A stretch of 64,000 nucleotides of DNA from Bacillota bacterium. GTDB lineage: Bacteria > Bacillota > Clostridia > Christensenellales > Aristaeellaceae. The translations under genes and the position numbers were made by a program. The stretch lies in assembly GCA_023411375.1 (NCBI GenBank), contig JAEYOW010000037.1, positions 62,001 through 126,000 of the forward strand, read 5' to 3'. Of this stretch, positions 58,629 through 64,000 are shown piece by piece (positions within the stretch are counted from its first letter, which is position 1; every line of letters starts with the position of its first letter). The notes below the pieces were generated by a model. That model searched no databases. It had not been told where the DNA came from and saw only the letters and a program-made list of their open reading frames with translations.

Positions 58629-60414
58629 CGGCGGTTCCCTCCTTTGGCAGCCTGAGCGTCGCCGTCGTGCCCACCCAGGGTTCAGACTGGATGCTCACGC
58701 CGTACCCCAGCCCATATTTTAGCCGGATGCGGCGTGAGATGTTCACCAGCCCCACGCCGCCCGCAGGCGCGCCGTCCGGCTCCACGGTATCCTCCGCCAG
58801 CAGTCGCTTCATGCGCTCCAGCGCCTCCGGCTCCATACCCACGCCGTTGTCGCGGACCGTGATGCACAGTATTTCATCCTCCCACCCGAAGCCAATCGCG
58901 ATATGCGCCGGGCCGCGCTTTGGTTCGCAGCCGTGTACCAGCGCGTTTTCCACCAGCGGCTGGAGTGTCATGGCAGGCAGCACGTAGCCGCTCAACGCGC
59001 CAAGCTCAGGCAGTTCGTAGCTCAGGGTGTCGTAGCGCTTCTGCTGAAGCGCCAAATAGCTTTCCACAATGCGCATTTCCGCGCTTAACGTAATTTCGCG
59101 GTCTGTGTTCACCATGCCGCGCAGCAGCGTCGCAAGCATATCGATACACAGCGTGGCCTCCTCCGGCCTGCCCGTTTTGTTGAGCAGCGCGACGGTGTTG
59201 AGCGCGTTGAACAGGAAATGGGGGCGGATCTGGTTGCACAGCGCCGCGTACTGCGCCTCCTTTTCCAGATAACGGGCCTCATACACCTGCCGTGTCAGCA
59301 AGGTGTTGCGCTTCATGGCGGTATCCACCCGCTCGGTCATTTCGTTGAAGGAATCGCCCAGGTATGCCAGTTCGTCGTGCCCGCCCACGTTGGCGCGCAC
59401 GGTGAGGTCGCCGTCGCGAACGCGGCGCATCAACCCGGTAATCTCATATACGGGGCGTAGGAACAGCCGTACCAGCAGCACCGAGCAGAGCACGCCCAGC
59501 GCGGCGCACAGGAGCGCCAGCAGGAACGCCTCGTTGCGGGTTTTGACGGCGGCGGCCGTCAGCGAGCGCATGGCGTGGATGTCCACAAGCTTCCAGTCCG
59601 TGGCGTTGAGGGGCTTTACGTTGATCAGACACTCCTCGCGGCCCAGCCGCTCGGTGAACGTGCTTTCGCCGCCGTGCCGGTCGATCAGCCCGGTCAGGTT
59701 CTGGCCAGCGCTGGCCGTGACCATGCGCGCGTTTTTGTAAATCACATTCCCGGCGCTGTCCAAAATCAAAAGCGCGTTGCCCTCGCCAACGGAAGCGCGG
59801 TCGCATACCGCACGGATGCCCTGGTAGTTCGCGTCCACGCGGATGACGCCCAGCACCCTGCCGGAGTCGCGGGTGCTCAAAAGCCTGTGGGCGACCGAGA
59901 ACACAGTAAGCTCCGTTTTGCCCTGCCGCTCCACATGCACGGGTACAAAAACCGCCCCGGCGCTTTCTACCGCTTCTTGATACCAGCTTTCGCCCTTAAA
60001 ATCAGCGGGGATGTTCGCGTCATACCGGGTTTTGCTGCTGGAATACACGCCGTCGGTGAGGATATGGGCCCGCAGGATATCGGAGCGCGGGAGCATCATC
60101 ACCTCGCTCAGGTAATCCTCCACCACGCGCTGCTTCTGTAGCTTCGCCGCGGGCGAAGCGGGCGTTGTTTCCAGCTGCGCCATCACGCCCTTATTATAGT
60201 AGGGCGACAGGCACAGCCTGAACAGCTCGTCCAGATAGGTGTCCACGTTCAGGGCAAGCTGATCCAACAGCAGCTGCGTGGTGCGGGTGGACTGATCGAT
60301 CAAATCCCGCCGGTAGCTGGAATAGCTGAGCGCCGTCACCAAAAGCACAGATAAAAGGATAAGCGCCGAGATCATTAAAAGCAGCTTCTGCTTTACGCTT
60401 CCATGGAGGCCCAC
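58600..60414 (-). CDS. YesM-type sensor histidine kinase
   Basis: A 604-residue membrane kinase. The first membrane segment is at about 9-30 (LLLMISALILLSVLLVTALSY) and an extracellular Cache-like domain reaches ~290. A second membrane segment (FLLALLCAALGVLCSVLLVRLFL) and HAMP to ~370 follow. The phosphorylation histidine lies in CNQIRPHFLFNALNTVALLNK near 395, the His_kinase form typical of YesM/LytS proteins. The ATP-binding region is CITVRDNGVGM and GVGLVNISRRIRLKYG. It probably senses an external oligosaccharide and controls the neighbouring uptake genes. The preceding intergenic region separates it from the divergent transport operon. Confidence 0.93.
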   Translation of the reverse strand: MGLHGSVKQKLLLMISALILLSVLLVTALSYSSYRRDLIDQSTRTTQLLLDQLALNVDTYLDELFRLCLSPYYNKGVMAQLETTPASPAAKLQKQRVVEDYLSEVMMLPRSDILRAHILTDGVYSSSKTRYDANIPADFKGESWYQEAVESAGAVFVPVHVERQGKTELTVFSVAHRLLSTRDSGRVLGVIRVDANYQGIRAVCDRASVGEGNALLILDSAGNVIYKNARMVTASAGQNLTGLIDRHGGESTFTERLGREECLINVKPLNATDWKLVDIHAMRSLTAAAVKTRNEAFLLALLCAALGVLCSVLLVRLFLRPVYEITGLMRRVRDGDLTVRANVGGHDELAYLGDSFNEMTERVDTAMKRNTLLTRQVYEARYLEKEAQYAALCNQIRPHFLFNALNTVALLNKTGRPEEATLCIDMLATLLRGMVNTDREITLSAEMRIVESYLALQQKRYDTLSYELPELGALSGYVLPAMTLQPLVENALVHGCEPKRGPAHIAIGFGWEDEILCITVRDNGVGMEPEALERMKRLLAEDTVEPDGAPAGGVGLVNISRRIRLKYGLGYGVSIQSEPWVGTTATLRLPKEGTADVQGADRRG

Positions 60415-60541
60415 TCGCTTTCCCTCCCCTCCGGCCCATTATAACCAAGCATCCGCGCGAATGCAATGCGGCGGAGGCCCAACCTAAAAACTACGAACCC
60501 TTATCCAAAAACTGCGGTATTTTCTTCGGAGAAAGTTGCGC

Positions 60542-60547
60542 TATAAT
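60542..60547 (+). promoter_or_regulatory. Likely -10 element of the third binding-protein operon
   Basis: TATAAT lies about 50 bp before the start codon. No -35 hexamer is found at the right distance, so activation by the YesN regulator is likely. ACTGCGGTA (60511-60519) and GTTGCGCTA (60535-60543) might be related binding sites. Confidence 0.5.
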
Positions 60548-60597
60548 GAAACCATCAAGAGGCCTTATGGGCTTTCAAAAAACGAGGAGGTTTCATC

Positions 60598-61851
60598 ATG
60601 AAAAGGCTTTTGGCACTGATTCTGGCCCTTATGCTGTGCTTAAGCGCAACGGCCGCGCTGGCGCAGACGGAGGTGCGGTTCTTTACCGGCAAAATCGAAA
60701 CCATCGACCTGCTTAACGAGATCATCGACGAGTTTAACCAAACTCACGAGGGCGTTACCGTAGAGCAGGAATACCAGAAGGACGCCAGCTCCATCATCAA
60801 GGTAAAGTTCGCCAGCGGCGAGGTGCCCGACGTGATGACCACCTATGAGCAGGAGTTTGTGGATCAGGGCAAATACCTTGATTTGAGCGATATGTCCGAA
60901 TGGTGGGACCGCCTGATCCCCTCCATGAAGGAAAGCTGCACCGACCTGAAAACCGGCAAGCAGTTCCGCGTATGCACCAATATGACGATGGCGGGCTTCT
61001 TCTACAATAAGGAAATCTTTGCCGAGCTTGGCCTGACCCCCGCCCTCACCTGGGACGAGTTTGTCGCCAACCTGACCGTCATCAAAGAAAAAAAGCCCGA
61101 TGTGACCCCGTGGTTTATTTTCGGCAAGGAGGCCTGGCACCTGGGGCACTTGATCGAGTTCATTCCCCACGGCTATCTGAAGCAATCTCTGGGCTCGCTG
61201 GAATGCAAGACCGCGATGCTCGACAACGACTCCGCAAAGCTGAACCTTGGCGCCGCAGACGGCTGCATGGCTGTGTTCGCGCAGAACCTGCTTGACTTGC
61301 AAGCCAACGGACTGATCAATGCCGACGTGCTGACCGCTGTGAACGACAACTGCGTAGAAGCGTTCGTCACCGGCAAGGCCGCCATGTTCTCCAACGGCAT
61401 GTGGGCCCTGAGCAGCATTCTGGAAGCCAACCCCGACATGGCCGACAAGATCGGCTTCGCGCCCTATCCCGCCTACATGCCCGACAGCAAGCCCGTGGTG
61501 CTGTGCGCCGAGGACAGCGGCTATTCCATTTCCGCCACCACCGAAAACGCGGACGCGGCCAAGGAGTTCCTTACCTTCCTGTTCAGCGCGGACAACCAGA
61601 AGCGCTATGCCGAATCTCTCGGATCGCCCAGCGCCTTCAGCGATGTGGACGCGCAGTGGGCCCCCGCCGGTTTTGCCCAAGAGGTGAAAAGCGTGCTGAA
61701 TACCGCCGTGAACATCGGTTTTACCAACGAGAAGCCCGCGGGCTTTAGCGGCGACGACGCGGGCCGCATGGTTCAGGACCTGCTGGCCGGCACCTACGAC
61801 GCCCAGTCCTTTGCACAGGCCTACGAAAAGGCGTGGAACGAGGGCGTGTAA
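60598..61851 (+). CDS. Extracellular sugar-binding protein of an ABC transporter
   Basis: A 417-residue protein. The signal peptide MKRLLALILALMLCLSATAALA ends in a signal-peptidase-I-type site with no proper lipobox. The mature part begins QTEVRFFTGKIETIDLLNEIIDEFNQTHEGVTV, as in CUT1 binding proteins. SGEVPDVMTTYEQEF, AGFFYNKEIFAELGL and AAKEFLTFLFSADNQKRYAE are family segments. AACGAGGAGG precedes the ATG. It opens the operon controlled by the YesM/YesN pair, and a 280-bp gap with several hairpins separates it from its permease. Confidence 0.93.
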   Translation: MKRLLALILALMLCLSATAALAQTEVRFFTGKIETIDLLNEIIDEFNQTHEGVTVEQEYQKDASSIIKVKFASGEVPDVMTTYEQEFVDQGKYLDLSDMSEWWDRLIPSMKESCTDLKTGKQFRVCTNMTMAGFFYNKEIFAELGLTPALTWDEFVANLTVIKEKKPDVTPWFIFGKEAWHLGHLIEFIPHGYLKQSLGSLECKTAMLDNDSAKLNLGAADGCMAVFAQNLLDLQANGLINADVLTAVNDNCVEAFVTGKAAMFSNGMWALSSILEANPDMADKIGFAPYPAYMPDSKPVVLCAEDSGYSISATTENADAAKEFLTFLFSADNQKRYAESLGSPSAFSDVDAQWAPAGFAQEVKSVLNTAVNIGFTNEKPAGFSGDDAGRMVQDLLAGTYDAQSFAQAYEKAWNEGV

Positions 61852-62124
61852 CGAAGGAAACGCTCGAGCCATACGGCTTACGGCTTCTAAAACGCTTCTT
61901 GTTTTTTTACTCGCCGAGCATTTCTTCTACCACAGATCAACCGTAGTACACCGGGGCGTCCCTGATCGGGCGCCCTTCCAATTGCAATCATACAGCCGTC
62001 GCTTGGCTGCTAAGCAGACGCCATGCGCGGCTCCGGGCGGGCGGTTTGCGCCTTTGGCGCAAACCTTTCCGCCAGCATTCCCACCGGAAAAGCTCGCATT
62101 TTGACGGACTTTTCCGGCGGCCCG
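61852..62124 (+). other. Intercistronic stretch with several strong hairpins
   Basis: Three inverted repeats are visible. One is GGGGCG..GGGCGCCC-like pairing near 61953-61975. The second is GGTTTGCGCC/GGCGCAAACC (62043-62065, with GGCGG/CCGCC outside it). The third is CCGGAAAAG/CTTTTCCGG (62084-62117). None carries a clear T-run. They probably stabilise the binding-protein mRNA and reduce permease expression. No gene is seen. Confidence 0.6.
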
Positions 62125-62132
62125 AAAGGCAG

Positions 62133-63005
62133 ATGACCTCAATGCGCGCAAAACGAAGGGATTTAACGCAGTTCATGTCCCTGCCCGCGCTTCTCCTGTT
62201 CTCGCTGTTCTTCGTATATCCGCTCATCCGGGGCGTGGGCATGAGCCTGACGGATTGGGACGGCATGGGAGAGGCTACATTCATTGGATTTGAGAATTTC
62301 CGGCGCTTTTTCAGCGATCCGCGCGCTATGGGCGATATCCGAACCACGCTCATTTTCGCGGCGGGCAGCGCCCTTCTTTTAAACCTGGTAGGCCTCGGCT
62401 ACGCACTGCTGATGGAAAAGCCTTTCCACGGGCAGGGCGCGGCGCGGGTGATCATCTACCTGCCCGCCATCATCAGCCCGCTGATCATGGGCTATATCTG
62501 GTACTTTCTGTTGCAGCCGGGCCGTGGCTTCCTCTACCACGCGGTGGAGCAGATGGGGATTGGCCGGCAGCTCGGCAACTGGATGGACAGCTACGCAAGC
62601 ACCATGGCCGTGCTGATTTTCGTAAACGTGTGGCAATTCGCGGGCATGACGATGATCATTTACCTCGCGGGGCTTCAATCCATCTCCGAGGATTTGCGCG
62701 AGGCCGCGCGTATTGACGGTGCGAGCACAAAGCAATGCTTTTTTCATGTGACGCTTCCGCTTTTGATGCCCGCTATCCGCATCAACGTCGTTACCAACAT
62801 CATCGGCTCGTTGTCGGTTTTTGATATCATCATGTCGCTGACGGAGGGCGGGCCAGGATACGCTACCGAAAGCCTGAGCATTTATATTATGCGCATGTGC
62901 TACGGCAGCAAGACGGGCTATTCCACCGCCGTTGCGATGATCCTTTTCTTCATCATCCTGATTCCCGTGCTCGTTTCCATGCGGCTGACGCGGGAAAAGA
63001 ATTGA
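62133..63005 (+). CDS. Sugar ABC transporter permease, MalF type
   Basis: A 290-residue permease with six membrane segments, the first PALLLFSLFFVYPLIRGVGM. The EAA loop is LREAARIDGASTKQCFFHV, followed by LPLLMP. SLTDWDGMGEATFIGFENF is typical of MalF/UgpA proteins. The start is uncertain: ATG 62133 is 3 nt from AAAGG and ATG 62142 is 12 nt away, so the first is listed. It pairs with the MalG-type gene that follows. Confidence 0.9.
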   Translation: MTSMRAKRRDLTQFMSLPALLLFSLFFVYPLIRGVGMSLTDWDGMGEATFIGFENFRRFFSDPRAMGDIRTTLIFAAGSALLLNLVGLGYALLMEKPFHGQGAARVIIYLPAIISPLIMGYIWYFLLQPGRGFLYHAVEQMGIGRQLGNWMDSYASTMAVLIFVNVWQFAGMTMIIYLAGLQSISEDLREAARIDGASTKQCFFHVTLPLLMPAIRINVVTNIIGSLSVFDIIMSLTEGGPGYATESLSIYIMRMCYGSKTGYSTAVAMILFFIILIPVLVSMRLTREKN

Positions 63006-63015
63006 GGTGACGGGC

Positions 63016-63846
63016 ATGAAAACAAACAGGGCTGCCCGATCTGTCAAAATAGCGCTGATCGCGTTGATTTGCCTGACGTGCCTGATTCCTTTCTATGTGC
63101 TGCTGGTGCTCTCGCTCAACGCTCCCTCCCGCATTTTTTATGAGGGGAACATGTTCATTCCCAGCTTCGCGTGGCAAAACTACGCGGACGCGTGGCAAAA
63201 GAGCAAAATCGGCACCGCGATGCTTAACTCAGCCACGATTACCTTCGGCACGCTGGGGCTTACCATTCTTCTGGGCGGGATGGCCGGCTACGCCATTGCG
63301 CGGCGCAATAGCGCGTACAACAAGTTTGTCTTTTCCCTGCTGATCGGCTGCATGATGATTCCCGGCATCATCAACACCGTGCCTTTGTACACGCTGATGC
63401 GAAATCTCGGCGCGGTCAACACCCTTTGGGGCATGGTGCTGGTATGCTCAACGCTTTGCATGCCCTCGGCGGTGTTTATTTACACCACCTTTGTGCGGGC
63501 GCTGCCCCGCGAGCTGGACGAGGCCGCTGAGGTGGACGGCTGCACGGGCTTCAAAGCGTTCTGGCGCATTATTTTCCCGGTGTTGAAGCCCGCGACGGCC
63601 TCCTTCGTGATCCTTAACGGGTTCGGCGTTTGGAACAACTACGCGCAGGCGGTGTTCTTCCTCCAAAGCAGGAGCAAGCAAAACATCCCGCAGGCCCTGT
63701 CCGTATTTTTTCAGCAGTTTGCCGGCGCGAAGTGGCACCTGATGTCCGCCACGGCGGTTATCGCCATCGTGCCTGTGATAATTATTTTTCTGATCTTCCA
63801 GCGCCAGTTTATTCAAGGACTGACCGAAGGCGCGGTAAAGGGGTGA
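63016..63846 (+). CDS. Carbohydrate ABC transporter permease, MalG type
   Basis: A 276-residue permease. IALIALICLTCLIPFYVLLV is the first membrane segment, the EAA loop is LDEAAEVDGCTGFKAFWRI, and the end FIQGLTEGAVKG is typical. ATG 63016 has GAGGTG 6 nt before it; a GTG at 63007 lies inside that site and is rejected. It overlaps no neighbour and is followed 4 bp later by the next gene, so the operon continues past the window. Confidence 0.92.
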   Translation: MKTNRAARSVKIALIALICLTCLIPFYVLLVLSLNAPSRIFYEGNMFIPSFAWQNYADAWQKSKIGTAMLNSATITFGTLGLTILLGGMAGYAIARRNSAYNKFVFSLLIGCMMIPGIINTVPLYTLMRNLGAVNTLWGMVLVCSTLCMPSAVFIYTTFVRALPRELDEAAEVDGCTGFKAFWRIIFPVLKPATASFVILNGFGVWNNYAQAVFFLQSRSKQNIPQALSVFFQQFAGAKWHLMSATAVIAIVPVIIIFLIFQRQFIQGLTEGAVKG

Positions 63847-63850
63847 TTAT

Positions 63851-64000
63851 ATGGAGCTTTTCACCGTAAAGGGGATCTACGCTCCCGGGGAACCTGTTGA
63901 ATTGCTTTTGCGCCTTTCCCCCGGCGAGGATGCCGGCGAGGCGGAGCTGACCATTACGCGGCTTGGCGACGTGCTGGGCGTATACCGTCTCGCGCTTAAC
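63851..64000 (+). CDS. N-terminal fragment of a cytoplasmic carbohydrate-active protein, cut by window edge
   Basis: Fifty codons are visible, beginning MELFTVKGIYAPGEPVELLL. A beta-sandwich opening with KGxYxPGEPV is seen at the N terminus of GH66-like and related glycosidases, but the fragment is too short to assign. GGGGTG lies 5 nt before the ATG, four bases after the permease stop. It has no signal peptide. The function is inferred only from its place after a sugar transporter. Confidence 0.6.
   Translation, partial: MELFTVKGIYAPGEPVELLLRLSPGEDAGEAELTITRLGDVLGVYRLALN

Noticed and set aside
60640..61872. 410-codon minus-strand frame opposite the third binding protein
   Set aside because: Antisense shadow; the plus strand has promoter element, ribosome site and signal peptide.

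Overview
The window is a piece of a spore-forming, probably Clostridia-class Bacillota chromosome. The evidence is a spoIIID-mbl gene pair, HPr kinase/phosphorylase, a T-box leader upstream of tyrosine genes, consensus SigA promoters with 17-bp spacers, and strong Shine-Dalgarno sites. Base composition looks GC-rich over most genes. The first ~1.05 kb and the 27.9-28.7 kb gene look clearly more AT-rich. No genus can be named from the sequence alone. No CRISPR array, transposase, rRNA or complete prophage is visible.

Layout. (1) 1-1.14 kb: a truncated DNA methyltransferase gene with a small HTH regulator, then an AT-rich non-coding stretch with short repeats, abutting the 3' end of tRNA-Ser(GGA); this looks like the edge of an acquired element. 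(2) 1.3-8.4 kb, minus strand: an operon with its own promoter and a perfect 20-bp palindrome. It encodes a sugar-binding protein, two Gfo/Idh/MocA dehydrogenases, two ABC permeases, a GntR/FadR-type regulator and a DapA/NanA-type aldolase. (3) 8.5-21.1 kb, minus strand: a second, longer catabolic operon. It encodes two permeases, a binding protein, a nitrilase-type amidohydrolase, an enolase-superfamily dehydratase, three more Gfo/Idh/MocA proteins, a TIM-barrel isomerase/lyase, NagA, NagB and a UroD-like protein. (4) 21.5-26.8 kb: a 2-hydroxyacid dehydrogenase diverging from an AraC-LacI-UroD-hydrolase operon. Regions 2-4 together look like one carbohydrate-use locus, probably for an N-acetylated and/or oxidised sugar or glycoside.

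(5) 26.9-30.2 kb: an AraC/GyrI regulator, a DUF5131 protein, tRNA-Pro(CGG), tRNA-Thr(CGU) and a DUF362 protein. (6) 30.4-37.0 kb, plus strand: a housekeeping run of a CapD/FlaA1-type nucleotide-sugar dehydratase, TadA, a HAD phosphatase, HPr kinase, a ROK kinase and AsnRS. (7) 37-44.4 kb, minus strand: an operon coupling a binding protein to a dCache-GGDEF-EAL protein and an EAL protein, next to a GGDEF remnant. (8) 44.5-55.3 kb: spoIIID, mbl, a GNAT acetyltransferase, uridine kinase, a tyrosine T-box with an aminotransferase and TyrRS, YigZ, serine dehydratase (two subunits), a lipoprotein, a zinc-ribbon protein, an MntP-type Mn exporter and an MFS exporter. (9) 55.4-64 kb: a second carbohydrate locus, with an (alpha/alpha)6 glycosidase, a YesN/YesM two-component system, a binding protein, two permeases and the start of a further gene cut by the window edge.

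Start codons were chosen by Shine-Dalgarno spacing. Domain calls rest on motifs read by eye, without database searches.
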